Positions 14,200-27,142 of a stretch of DNA of 64,000 nt are shown one piece after another. Position 1 is the first letter of the stretch. Each line of letters begins with the position of its first letter. A program made the translations under genes and the position numbers. The notes beneath the pieces are model-generated. The model had not been told where the DNA came from, searched no databases, and worked only from the letters and a program-made list of their open reading frames with translations. Location of the stretch: NCBI GenBank assembly GCA_037039925.1, contig JAXRKP010000047.1, positions 354,501 through 418,500 of the forward strand, given 5' to 3'. Source of the stretch: Doris montereyensis. Lineage: Eukaryota; Mollusca; Gastropoda; Nudibranchia; Dorididae.

Positions 14200-14695
14200 G
14201 GGGGGGGGGGGGGGGGTGTTGTTCTTTGTTGTTGGGGTTTATATTGGGATGGGGGGGGGGGGGGAGTCAGTTTCGTATTTTGTTTTTGGTTTGTTTGGGA
14301 CTTGTTTTCGTTGTTGGGGTTGTTTTTCTTTGTGGGGTGGGGGATATTTTACAAAGTATATTGTTAGACATAAACATTCATCTAGAGTTATTTGTTTCTA
14401 ACATTTCATGCAATTACAATTCTTATTTCATGTTTATAATGTATTTCACCTAGAACTAATACTAATACATACTTTTAATTGAATCACTTAAAACTACGTT
14501 TAAAAAAAACCTTCTTCATACCTCTGACAGCTGAATTCTCTGAGCAATGCTGCTCAAACATTCTTGGCCAGTGCTTTCAGCATTCAGTGTACATTCTAGA
14601 TATACATTATCTAAGAGGTAGACTCCAACAATGAATAGATTCTTTGTAGAAATGTCATATTTCCTTGCTTTCTTTCTTCGCCATTTGAATGGCAT
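1784..14695 (-). CDS. PTPN14/PTPN21-like (Pez): Pez-like tyrosine phosphatase (PTPN14/PTPN21 type), FERM half, 8 exons
   Basis: Non-receptor protein tyrosine phosphatase of the Pez family; relatives act at cell junctions and in Hippo/YAP control. Eight coding exons join in phase: 14695-14522, 13955-13774, 13263-13166, 12407-12346, 10848-10690, 10222-10134, 8547-8467 and 1866-1784, giving about 309 residues. The N-terminus MPFKWRRKK, the STGQEC motif (about residues 41-46), WVDLEKPLKK (about 75-84), FGVMFYV (about 101-107), EFGDYEQ (about 153-159) and DADTAKYVARL (about 284-294) follow the PTPN14/21 FERM domain closely. The linker and catalytic domain are absent because the gene runs off the left edge. 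All introns are GT-AG except intron 5, which is GC-AG. Exon 7 needs one extra base to stay in frame. The family assignment comes from recognising the domain, not from a search. Confidence 0.93.
1905..2805 (-). mobile_element. LINE-A copy 1 (RTE-like), degraded 3' part
   Basis: 1905-2460 matches the 3' end of LINE-A copy 2 (C-terminal part of the polymerase ORF and the (GAAA)n tail), and 2710-2805 matches its RT region. Between them is diverged, ATAGATAG-rich DNA and an A-rich run. Copy 2 lies directly upstream in the same orientation, as if inserted next to or into this copy. Confidence 0.75.
2849..3428 (-). pseudogene. LINE-A polymerase C-terminal region
   Basis: 3428-3183 reads ENLEQVQSYNYLGVMINSDG and REEISQRIQKASAIYNHLG; 3154-2849 reads MKYLRRVVGKTKRHKIRN, LRWFRHVNRMND and GKRPKGRPWEKGEEDIK. 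This follows the RT domain in this element family. Two frames are needed. Confidence 0.82.
3410..4353 (-). pseudogene. LINE-A reverse transcriptase, broken ORF
   Basis: 4353-3733 carries the fingers/palm motifs (LGKALGADQVYPEM, WKKGTVVPIHKKG, NYRGLSLLS, HQSGFRPGKS, CFIDLEKTFDTV). A frame change leads into 3691-3410 with the catalytic FADDLVLFGKSE motif (usual YxDD written as F-A-D-D). Synthesises cDNA from element RNA in intact relatives. Confidence 0.88.
5361..5708 (-). pseudogene. LINE-A endonuclease fragment
   Basis: 115-codon piece of an APE-like endonuclease domain with TWNVRAINGKE near the start, ITETKIKG (catalytic Glu region) and RSRAGVGFLVHK. It would nick target DNA for target-primed reverse transcription. 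The remaining domain, ending in SDHHLVIAK, continues in other frames at 5004-4753. Confidence 0.85.
5750..6040 (-). promoter_or_regulatory. LINE-A 5' leader with two tandem monomers
   Basis: Two copies of a roughly 70-base unit (about 5826-5893 and 5897-5962), each with TATTTTCTGTCAGG-like and CTGCAAGGCAGC-like ends. A related leader with three units precedes LINE-A copy 3. Repeated 5'UTR monomers act as promoters in some LINEs; promoter activity here is inference. Confidence 0.55.
6130..7060 (-). mobile_element. CR1-like LINE, 3' fragment
   Basis: Reads on the minus strand a mutated YADYTQI RT motif (expected YADD), ENKLRLN, VKNLGVILD, LDYANSF and finally GERSFQYFGPRLWNNLP with SLDVFKEAL, the usual end of CR1/jockey-group polymerases. 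The ORF is split across frames. The 3' end has GCGCCCATAGC and an (ATT)n tail next to an A-rich run. It lies between LINE-A copies 2 and 3. Confidence 0.82.
7065..8290 (-). mobile_element. LINE-A copy 3, internally deleted
   Basis: Contains RT sequence (7065-7690, with KQVPDDWNKGMIVPTHKG and NYRGISLL), then jumps at about 7710-7718 straight to the endonuclease region (7718-7870), then the 5' leader with three tandem monomers (about 8030-8225). Roughly 1.2 kb of coding sequence present in copy 2 is missing. The 3' half is also absent. Confidence 0.8.
7960..8290 (-). promoter_or_regulatory. LINE-A 5' leader with three tandem monomers
   Basis: Three diverged units of about 65-75 bases, each carrying GATTTTCTGTCAGG-like and CTGCAAGGCAGCAGG-like motifs, followed by GGTGCAAGCACCTGCAC. 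Homologous to the two-unit leader at 5750-6040. Possible LINE promoter region; function inferred. Confidence 0.5.
8467..8547 (-). CDS. Pez-like exon 7, one base short
   Basis: Acceptor ATTACAG, donor ATG|GTAGGA. Reads RWAEIAKVTQSKKSLEIDTPK, then must shift by one base to read SSVQFQM, which joins EDADTAKY of exon 8 as in the family. As written the exon is 81 bases; phase requires 82. The missing base falls at the A run at about 8480-8484. Likely an assembly error, but a real mutation cannot be excluded. Confidence 0.85.
8775..9200 (-). mobile_element. CR1-like LINE 3' end fragment
   Basis: Minus-strand reading gives FYSFGPKVWNTLSNHVRRAS and FKERLKHHLFSESY followed by a stop, the typical C-terminus of CR1/L2-type polymerases. 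It ends toward 8775 in an ATT-rich tail. Sits in Pez intron 6. Confidence 0.75.
9201..10133. other. Pez intron 6 remainder
   Basis: No exon recognised. A short minus ORF at 9457-9218 and another at 9866-9639 have no recognisable domain. Confidence 0.45.
10134..10222 (-). CDS. Pez-like exon 6
   Basis: 89 bases; acceptor CCTACAG, donor GTAAAA. Encodes DESRKDLYLGTSYAGIFAR and ends in VYYR, the strand region of the FERM C-lobe. Confidence 0.9.
10690..10848 (-). CDS. Pez-like exon 5 (GC donor)
   Basis: 159 bases, 53 codons, phase 0. Encodes QAKAELHYVKEVQMMDGYG, the family's AEAELMYINEVERLDGFG-like segment. Acceptor ATGTCAG. The donor reads AAG|GCAAGA, a GC donor; the protein continues in frame into exon 6. 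Confidence 0.9.
11125..11395 (-). mobile_element. SINE-A copy (tRNA-derived)
   Basis: Diverged copy in Pez intron 4. The minus-strand head reads like a tRNA (B-box-like GACTTCGAATCC), followed by the shared body (CCTTGGGAAAGATAC, CACCTGGGTGCAAATG-like parts) and a tail ending near GACCTTGAAGGAAC. Confidence 0.75.
12346..12407 (-). CDS. Pez-like exon 4
   Basis: 62 bases; acceptor ATTCAG, donor GTAATT. Encodes AEFGDYEQDKY and EDYLLFPK, equivalent to the ADFGDYNQ...VLFP stretch of PTPN14. No long ORF marks it; it is found from splice phase and family match. Confidence 0.92.
13166..13263 (-). CDS. Pez-like exon 3
   Basis: 98 bases, acceptor GTCCAG, donor GTATGA. Encodes YHYYLQLKNDIIDGRLPC and AIRLAAYSLQ, the central FERM helical region. 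The first base completes the Arg codon split from exon 2. Confidence 0.93.
13432..13690 (-). mobile_element. SINE-A, best copy
   Basis: On the minus strand the head reads GTGGCGTCAGTGGCCAAGCG, with an A-box (TGGCCAAGCGG) and a B-box (GAGTTCGAATCC) spaced as in a tRNA with a long variable arm (Ser/Leu-like). The body contains CACCTGGGTGCAAATG-type sequence read on the plus strand, and the tail ends AAGGACCTTGAAGGAAC. Lies in Pez intron 2. A molluscan V-SINE or MetaSINE relative is possible but not tested. Confidence 0.85.
13774..13955 (-). CDS. Pez-like exon 2
   Basis: Acceptor TTTCAG, donor GTAGGC; 182 bases, 60 codons plus two bases. Carries the FERM segment with HFFGLRYV, WVDLEKPLKKQLDKY and YFGVMFYV, the best family match in the gene. 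Confidence 0.95.
14087..14345 (+). repeat. G/T-rich tandem repeat with three long G runs
   Basis: G runs of 15 (14092-14106), 17 (14200-14216) and 14 (14251-14264) bases alternate with T-rich sequence. The segment starting at about 14109 recurs at about 14268, a period near 160. Lies in Pez intron 1 on the non-coding strand. ORFs through it are low-complexity artefacts. Confidence 0.85.
14522..14695 (-). CDS. Pez-like exon 1 (start codon)
   Basis: 58 codons, phase 0 at the 3' end, donor GTATGA. The start MPFKWRRKKARKYD matches the basic N-terminus of PTPN14/21, which fixes the ATG at 14695. A second ATG lies 5 bases upstream in another frame. An AG about 15 bases upstream of the start may be a 5'UTR acceptor. 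Confidence 0.92.
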
Positions 14696-15243
14696 TTTTC
14701 ATAAAAAATCTGTGAACACATGACAAGACTATATTAAAATACCATTTAGTTTGCCAACATTCAACTAATTTTCAACTTCAAAGCATCATGGTAACCAAGA
14801 TTTAATCTAAAATAACAAGTTCACCATTGAAAATAAAACATCATACTTTTTAGAAAACCTGATTAAATTCTATACACTGTAACATTACAATTTAAAATTA
14901 ATCATAAGAAGAAGAATGTAAAACTCTAACATCTGGTATCCATTTATATTATTCCCTCTTTAAAAACCTATCATCCTGCTTTTACGCAATGTCTATCACA
15001 ATGCAAAAGAATATCAAACAACATACATTTCCATAACGCTGTATGCCAAAACTATACCTAAAAAAATGTAACTTTGCATATATTACAATCACCGCCATTT
15101 AGCATCACAGTGGATAGCCAAACGTTTCAGTTATGAGAATGTTAAGTACCTGTAACAGAGTTGTTTTAAAAAAAATAAAAGTCACTGAATAGTGTCACAG
15201 CGTTTAGCATCATGGAGCTTTGGTATGATGAAAAGAATAATGC

Positions 15244-18829
<3,586 letters not shown>

Positions 18830-18983
18830 ATGAATAGGAGATAGTGGGAGTGATGATCGGTCTTTTCTTGTACTCCATTTCAAGGCGACAAACAATGGGG
18901 AAAATGCCGCAAATAGACTCAGGTATGTCAACAATTCCTCATTGACGTAAAAATAACTACAAGAATCTCTAAGCCTAGACTAT

Positions 18984-19739
18984 CGTAAAGTTTACCTCAG
19001 GTGATATTCTGGTGTTCACTTCTTTTAATTTCTTTTCTTTTCTTTCGATCTCATTAAGTGAACCATTGTAAAATGTCTGGAAAAAACAGATCCTTATCTC
19101 TATGGTTAGCTGCGGCAAATTAGTAGGCTAACGAACGGCTTTGACCAGTCTTCAGTCGTACAGTATCAGAGATGCTGCAGCATTTAGTAACTACAACTAG
19201 ACCCAGCATGTATTTTATCGCTTCATCCAAAGTACAGCAACAACAAAAACAAATCGAGCAAAAGATTATTTTTTTTGTAATACAGCTAAATTTAGATCTA
19301 TACGGTGTAGAAAACTTCGCGAGAAGAGGACAAAAGGCATGGAAGACCAGGAAAGAAATAACGGGATATAACACACGAGTGGAAAAAAAATTAAAAGAGG
19401 AGGGTTTCATCGGCGAAAAATTATCAACACGACCTAGATCTATAGCCTGCAAATTGCACAAATTAGACATATTTTGTCATGTACATGTATACTGTGTAAT
19501 TATATAACATAAACCATGAATTGAGCCTTACAACATTGACTGATTAGATGTCGTTCAAGCAATTTGCTAAGGTTCATGAAGCTAATCTGACATCACGTGA
19601 CTTGGGCCACTGTACAGCAATAATACATGCATGGTGGTACACCTTCATAATATAACTGATCAACTTTAGTATTACTATCAGCGCGCATATTTTGATTTAA
19701 CCCAAAAGATTAATCCAATTTTGGCTATAAAGTGGTGTG
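18984..19739. other. no recognised gene
   Basis: Short opposing ORFs at 19120-19507 overlap each other and show no known domain. No repeat family was identified. Confidence 0.4.
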
Positions 19740-20630
19740 TTTTATTTTCTGTTTTTAAAGTCTTCAGTACTATTGCTGAGTTTAACTTCCGTTGGCAGTT
19801 CAATCCACAGTCTTACTGTAATAGGGTAAAATGAGTGCAGGTGACAATCAATGTTTGAAGATGGAACCCTGTATGTTTGACATCCTGATCTGGTTGTTCT
19901 TAAGTTTAAGCTGGTCTATTGGAATAAACTGTTAGCCATTTATAGCCCTGAAGAACATATTAATTTTATTGCTGGCTCTATGTTCTTCTTAAGGTTTCCA
20001 TTGCAATTATTGGTTCATGTTGGTTTTAGTATTTCCTTGAGTGAATGTATAATTATTAGTTACAAAGCGGGTTGCATTCTTTTGTACTTTCTCAATTTTT
20101 TTGTATCTACGTATGTTGGTGAGGGTCCCAGGCACAGCTACTGGTTTTACTAAAACATTGAAGCACTTCTCTTCCAGTAAAAGTTTTACATTTTGAGGAC
20201 AGTTGTAAAGGTTTCTTCTAAGCAAGGGCAACAGGCCATTTGCTTTTCTGCATAATGCTATGTGTTATTCTTTCCATTGCAATTTAGTGTCTATTGTAAC
20301 TCGTAGGTACGTTGCACTGTTGGCTATTTTTAGTTTTTGGCTATGTTTGTAATAATCTGAGTTGACTGTTTATACTTTTTTGCATACTTTTAGTACCTGA
20401 CATTTATGTAGATGGAACTCAATTTTCCACCTTCTCTCCCATTCTTGCATTGTGCTTAGGTCATTTTGTAATATTTTGCAATCCTCCATGTTATTTACTT
20501 TCGTCTATACAATAGACTGTCATCAGCAAACAATCTTAGTTTGGTACCTGGTGAGAGGTTTTTGTCAATATCGTTGATATATATTAAGACGAAGAGTGGA
20601 CTTAGATAGTCCCCTTGGAAACACCTGAAG
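19740..20630 (-). mobile_element. jockey-like LINE, 3' fragment
   Basis: Minus-strand frames read LSPLFVLIYINDIDKNLSPG and LRLFADDSLLY (RT catalytic region), then GLLPLL-like and NLYNCPQNVK, KKIEKVQKNATRFVTNNYTF, and near 19800-19860 LHSFYPITVRLWIELP, the standard C-terminal block of jockey/CR1-group polymerases. Several frame breaks. Confidence 0.8.
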
Positions 20631-20865
20631 TAGTAGTAGTAGAGTAGTAAAGACAAACAGTGAGGCAAAGGGCATGTCGGAAGTGAAGGTAATGACACAA
20701 AATAATATGAAAGCCCCATATGAACAAAGGCGAGACAAATACAAGGAATAGACCGAAAAAAATCCTGGCCACCATGGGGATCGAACCCACGACCTCTGCG
20801 TCGGCACCCATCACCTTGCCATGAAAAGAAAGCGTGCTACCAACCGCTTGTGTTATTACCTTCAC

Positions 20866-21054
<189 letters not shown>

Positions 21055-21170
21055 CACATGTACTACAGTAGTACAAGTAGCACCGTAGCCTGGAAGTCAA
21101 GTACTTAGCTGTTTTATTGTAGTTGTTAGTATTATTAATATTGTTATAATTAGAGAAGTACAGACATAGG

Positions 21171-21317
<147 letters not shown>

Positions 21318-21514
21318 CCTATGAAGTTCTGATGAATTGTATGGATCATGAGTTCGATGCGAAATTCAGTCAGATGGGCTTTACATTAGATCTTCGGGTC
21401 TGTGGGCCTGCCTGTCTGTTCGTGTGCTGTCGATGGTGATGTAATGTTACTTGGGGTGTTTGTCGCCACGGACTCTGAGCCCCCAATACATCCACTTGTG
21501 ATTTCTGACAATAA

Positions 21515-21800
21515 TATGGGGACTCGGTAGTCCAGAGGCAAGGTAATGGGTTCGACCCCCACCAACGGTTGAAAATTGTCTCGATTTCTTTCGAGAAAAT
21601 CTTTCCCCCTGGTCCAGGTAGGTGGATCGACACCTAGTCCCATTGGAGACGGTCGATAAAAAGGAGGTCCCGTGTTCAGATCACAACACTCTTTTCACGT
21701 TAAAGATCCCTTAGCAGTCTGGGCAAAATTAGAAATTCTACCAAAACCCAGAGGTCACCTTAGTTGTGGATGTGGGTAAATTAAATCAAATGATAATAGT
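21515..21800 (+). mobile_element. SINE-B, longest copy
   Basis: Head GACTCGGTAGTCCAGAGGCA holds an A-box-like TAGTCCAGAGG, and ATGGGTTCGACCCCC is a B-box. The body runs through CACCTAGTCCCATTGGAGAC, TCACAACACTC, CACGTTAAAGATCCC, a GTCTGGGCAAAATT stretch and TTGTGGATGTGGGTAAATT. Other copies are at 30420-30520, 49405-49690 and 57447-57540. Confidence 0.82.
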
Positions 21801-22099
21801 ATACGACTACATTTGAAAAAAGCAACATTGTTTAACATGGATGAACGATACTCAGCGCACGTTGTCAATGTTTTGTTTTCTTTCTGACGTGATTCGTACA
21901 CGTCTACAAATTAACAGTTTTTGTAAGTTTTGTTCTTTAAAGTTAATCTCTAAACAATGCAATTTTTGTTGTTGGCCACGTGGGTGAGAAAAAATATGAA
22001 TACATCAGTCACATTAACTTTTCGTTAAAAAAAAACAACACAATTTCACTGAAATCATGTGTTGCTTTAAAATTATGCCTACACTTCTGCTGACCGTCA

Positions 22100-22960
22100 C
22101 ATCACATAACAATTGGACTTTTCAAAACAGGGATGTTCCTGGGAGGAACTGCCAAAAGATTCAATTGCATTTCCACGTAGAACTCTTTCAAGGTTAGTGA
22201 AATTGATAATGTTGCTGATGATAGACAGCGAAGTTTTCAACCACGCATAACCATCAAGACTGGCATTATATTCTCCTGTCTCATTTGCGGAACAGCACCT
22301 GCAACGGCAGCAAGAATCCAAGGCAGAGGAGTGATGCATCCAAACACTATGCGCAATCGATTTCACGAAGCGGACTTACTATCCGATGACCTCATACCGG
22401 CTTACACTAGCTTACAGTTAACAAACTTTTGCCGACGGGCGAGGCAGCACCATCGCAACACCATTACCAGGTGCCAATTAGTGTCATCAAAGACCATAGG
22501 TAGTTAATATAGTCTTTGGTGTTATGCAGCATGATCGCCACGGAGGAGGCAACGTAAATGTATGGGGCGGTATCTAGACGTCCCTGTCTTGGGCGGCATC
22601 AACTACAGCTATCGTTCTCATCAGCTGCATGTGTTTCAAGGACCTGTAAAAGCGTAAACTTACATCTAGGATGTGCTTCTGCCCATTGTCGTGCCCACTT
22701 TTGAGACATACCAAAATATCCAGGTGTTTCAGGAGGGCGCAATAGTTCGTGCAACTTTGGCTTTTAGTTTCATTCTGCAACAGGATATCAACCTGATAGA
22801 CTGGCCAGCCTTGTCACCCGAAATGTCCCCAATTGAACGTCTTTGGCCGCCATTTGTACGTGAGGAATAATATTGCCAATATTCATCAACCGGAATGTGC
22901 TCTTCGATTCAAGCCAGCCTGGATGCTAGAGGTGGATACATCCGCTATTACTATTAGTAT
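22100..22960 (+). mobile_element. Tc1-like transposon, degraded transposase
   Basis: Plus-strand frames read GVMHPNTMRNRFHEADLL (helix-turn-helix end, about 22330-22380), RHGGGNVNVWGG (22533-22570) and DWPALSPEMSPIERLW (about 22800-22850), the catalytic-core landmarks of Tc1-type DDE transposases. Frameshifts and stops break the ORF. Terminal repeats were not identified. Confidence 0.78.
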
Positions 22961-23489
22961 TACTACTACATGTACTACTATTAGACAATCTTAAGGTGCG
23001 TTATCCCTCATTGTTTTTTTTTTATCATTTGACACCCGTTGCATTTGAGACCCTGTAAATTAGTGTAAAAGACATATTATTTATTCAAATCATTTTGTTT
23101 GAAGGTGTATATATCGAGTGGGGAATCCAAGGAAATATTGAGGACAAATAAAATAACACTAGCACGGTCCATTATTTGAGCATTTCGATTTTAAATGTGG
23201 TCAGTATATTATCCATTGTCATCATCAGTCCAGTTACAACAACAATAATAATATAATATAGAGACTTGCATTTGAAATATTGCACGCCTAGCCGAAACGT
23301 TTTCTTCTTCTTCTCTGTGGCGACTGTAGATAGATAAACTGTAGCTATAGAGATAGTGATTTCATACTCATATCAAGGCATTTGTCTTACTTTCAATTAC
23401 ATGTATCAGGAATAGATAGAGATGAGACATTTCAACCACGATAATTATAATAGTTTAGGGGTGTTGGGTATGGAGATAAGGACAACAAC

Positions 23490-24130
23490 CTGGTTTGTGT
23501 GTGGATGCTCAAACCAGTAAATTTATCAATACTTTCATTTGCTGATGATTTAGCTCTATTTGGAAAATCGGAAAATGGCCTTCAGTATAAACATGCTGAA
23601 TAATGAACTACGCAAAAGAGGAATGAAAGTAAATGCAAAGAAAATTAAAGCAATACCAGTGTATAGGAAACTAAAACACAAAATCATAAACTGGGCAGAG
23701 ATAACTAAGAACAAGTTCAAAGCTACAATTACCTAGGAATTATGATTAACTCAGAAGGAAACTAAGAGAAGAAAGCAACCAGAGAATTCAAAGGGCAATT
23801 GCAATACATTACGATTTAGGAAAGGTATTTATAGGTAAACAAGAGTTGTAAACAAAAACAGTATACAGCAGCTTATTATCCCTTCTCTCCTCTATGGCAG
23901 TGAAACATGGACCGTATACAGAATGGAATACAGTAAATACAAGCAGGTGAAAGGAAATAGCTAATAAAGGTAGCGAGAAAACCTAAATGACAAAATCAGG
24001 AACACAACAATAAGCGTAAGAGTAAGAGATCAAACGAAGGCAGATGGCATAATAACTAAGATAGAAATCAGTATACAATGCTAAAACCAAGGTAAACGAC
24101 CAAAAATGCAAACATCGGAGAAAAAGTTAG
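23490..24130 (+). mobile_element. LINE-A copy 4, RT/C-terminal fragment
   Basis: Begins in the RT domain (LSFADDLALFGKSENG-like), continues through GMKVNAKK, YLGIMINSEG and NTTISVRVRDQTK. Multiple indels relative to copies 2 and 5. Confidence 0.8.
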
Positions 24131-24349
24131 GTATTACTATTTGAAGGTGAAATGCATTGTCATTGCATATACAGTGTACACCGGTATAGATATAATATTA
24201 TTTTTAAAATGCAATAAAAGAATGTACATGTTGTAGTCAGACTATTAGTGTAGTGGTAGGCCTACATAGTAGTAATGGTAGTAGAGGTAATAGCAGCAGC
24301 AGTAGTACATGTAGTAGTAATAGTAATAGTAGTATTAGTAGTAATAGTA

Positions 24350-24350
24350 A

Positions 24351-24423
<73 letters not shown>
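24350..24423. repeat. (TAG)n microsatellite
   Basis: Pure TAG units inside a wider degenerate TAG/TAA zone (24265-24450). A second short array is at 24897-24940 and a third at about 26107-26130. Confidence 0.95.
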
Positions 24424-24424
<1 letters not shown>

Positions 24425-24501
24425 TACATGTAGTAGTAGTAGTACTAGTATATTATGTTCTGTCTGTTTAGAGGGGGGGGTTATCATTTATTGTCGTCTG
24501 T

Positions 24502-24883
24502 CACATTTGACTCTGACGTCACTCCACTGTGGCTCCTTTGTATTATTTACGGCTATTTAAATATGTAGTATTTCACATTGCCACATCTCTTTGTTGTGTA
24601 CGTTATTTATGTTATTGTGGCTACTAGATTTTGATCTTTTATATTACATTCTGTGACATACTATTCTCGGGACATCCTTCGTACTGTTGTCACTATCTAT
24701 CACCGTCTTTTCCTTTCTTTTTCCTTCCTTTCTGTTTTTCTTCTGACATCACACTGTATGATCTAGATATTCTCGTGTGTTGTCTGATGAAGGGTTATAC
24801 CGAAACGTCACGTCACGTGTTTATTCTGTATTTATTTTCGTATTTCACCTTTGACTTCACTCCACTGTGGCTCCTTTGCATTA
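24502..24883 (+). repeat. dispersed repeat with terminal direct repeats
   Basis: The words TTTGACT..CACTCCACTGTGGCTCCTTTG and a following ATTA occur at both ends (24502-24545 and 24846-24883). Between them is a pyrimidine-rich tract and a conserved core CTGATGAAGGGTTATACC then GAAAC. A second copy of the tract and core lies inverted at 63560-63800. Possibly Penelope-like or another retroelement terminal repeat; not resolved. Confidence 0.6.
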
Positions 24884-24946
24884 GTAGTACATGTAATAGT
24901 AGTAGTAGTAGTAGTAGTAGTAGTTATAGTAGTTGTAGTACATATA

Positions 24947-25991
24947 CAGGGTGACCACAAAAGAAAGAAAAAAACGAAACCCAAAGAAGTTGTATTTAAA
25001 TTTAAAGGAAAAATTCTGCCCTGATTGAAAAAAAAACCCAACTAAGACCAAAGGCTGAAATACGGAGAATTGGAATTATTGTGTGACTAAATTGTACCTA
25101 TATACATTCAATATTAACGGAATTAATCAACTTTCAAAAACGTGTGAAAACTGGCAAGTGCCAGTGAAGGCGCAGTTCCAAATTAACATTAGTGTTTCGA
25201 AAGTCAACAGTTGTAAACCCGTTATAACAAGTAAAGACAATGACCCAACATAATTTTATATAACAAACAATAATCTTTTATCTTATTTACAAATATAAAA
25301 CCAACGAATATGTTTTTTAAAACATTATTTTAAAGGACATGCTCCAAGAGGCCACCATGTCTACCCAAAAGCAAAGGGTGAGCCAAGTTTTTGAAGTGTC
25401 CAAACATCTCTGCGCGTGTCATCGGATATTAAATCCATTGTTCTCTGTACACACACTTTTAGATCGTGGATTGTTTAGAGATTCTCTATGTAGCAGTGGT
25501 CCTTAAGTTGCCCCCAGAAAAAAAAAAATCACAAGGATTCAAATCCGGTGAATGAGATGCCCATGCACAAAAGAACCTGTCCTGGCATAAACATCAACGC
25601 ATGTCTTTTGCTATTGTCCACGGCACATCAATAGCGAGTCAGCAAAGGTAAACGATCGTGAGGGTTAAAGACAAATTGATATTCCTGCCTTAGGAACTAT
25701 GATTTCATTATCCAGTCGCCAAAATCCATCACCATTGAAAATGAAAATTGAGCATGACGCATTCATGTTACACAACGGTGCCTTGCTTGGTCAAGGAAAG
25801 ATGTAAAATGCACTTGCAAATAGCTCATAGTTAATTTTTAGTTTGAGTTTACACAAATCCAATATTTGTGAAATATAGTGTGAAAATTTCCTAAGGTTCA
25901 TCTCTTTGTTATTGAAAACTGATCAAAATCCGACTCACTTTGAAAAATGTAGACCTTTCAATGGTTCCATTATTTTGTAGTCATTTGTCTG
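24947..25991 (-). mobile_element. mariner-like transposon, degraded
   Basis: The ends are inverted: left CAGGGTGACCACAAAA, right (reverse complement) CAGACAAATGACTACAAAA, sharing CAG and TGACYACAAAA, each flanked by TA. The minus strand reads HSPDLNPCDFFFWGQLKDHC then DLISDDTRRDVW, typical of the catalytic end of mariner-type transposases. Stops and an 11-T run break the ORF. Confidence 0.75.
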
Positions 25992-26590
25992 TAGTGGTGC
26001 AACAGGAGGAATGACAGCAGTAAAGGAAACAGTAGTAAAGTAGTACCGTAGTGTATTAGTAGGTGGTAATTCTAGTAATAGTATTAGTACGAGTACATGT
26101 AGTACTAGTAGTAGTAGTAGTAGTAGTAGGAGTCATAAGTACATTGTTTATATTATTATCAATGATCAATATATAACTAAAACCTCTCCACTACTAAAAT
26201 GTGTGATTAATATAATAATAAATTTCCGCATGTACCTTTGTTCTGGTTGTGATGCGTATAGCAATTTAATTACAATCGCAATACTAAGTATTACTAGCTA
26301 GAGGAGATTATGAATATAATGACCGTTCTGTTCTAATCGTCAGTATTAATATTATGCCTTATAGTTTGAACTTTCTATCGATATCTCGGTCATTCCTCCT
26401 CATGTAGAATTACACTGTAGAAATATAAATGGTCTCACAATCTGAGAAAGAAATTGGCAGAACCCCTCCCCCAGAAAAAAACCCAACCCACAACAGATGC
26501 ATTTGGTCACGCACAAAAAAAATTATCACTAGTCGGTGAGTTATTTTTTGTATTTCTCTTCTGATAACTTCAATTTGACTTGTAACTGTA

Positions 26591-26612
26591 AGGGAGGGAG
26601 GGAGGGGAGAGA

Positions 26613-26686
<74 letters not shown>

Positions 26687-26709
26687 GAAAGAGAGAGAGC
26701 GAGAGAGAG
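26591..26709. repeat. (AG)n microsatellite
   Basis: AG repeat preceded by GGGA units, with few interruptions. Confidence 0.96.
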
Positions 26710-27142
26710 CCTATTGTGTTTGAAATAATCTACACAAAGAGACAAAGCTAGTCATCCAGTATACATACATGTATATACGACAACAAAGATAAATAAGAAA
26801 AACCAGAATTTGATTCTTCAACAATTTATTTTTAAATGTTTTGCATAAAAATATTAATGACAAAATGTATGAAAAAATGTCTAAAAAAGTAAAAAGAATG
26901 AAGAAAACAGGTATATATACACTTGATATTATGCACACACACCAAATGCTGTGTCTTTTAATCACCCTCCAAACTCCATTATAACCAATAAAACGTGAAA
27001 GTAAGTATTTGTATCCCATCTAACAAAGACATCTAAAAAAACAAAACAAACCCAAACCCCAACCCGACAAGAAACTTAATTTAAGTCAAAATAAAAACAA
27101 TCCCAGAAAGACACGATCGCCATCCAACCCCCACCCCCAATT

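Noticed and set aside
14013..14453. 146-codon plus-strand ORF rich in Gly, Phe and Cys
   Set aside because: Translation of the G/T-rich repeat inside Pez intron 1; low complexity.
24784..24806. Hammerhead ribozyme in the CTGATGA...GAAAC core
   Set aside because: Conserved core words and a small stem II are present, and copy 2 could form a short stem III, but sequence before CTGA does not pair with sequence after the expected cleavage site, so stem I is missing. Copy 1 would also have G at the cleavage position. Kept only as a resemblance.
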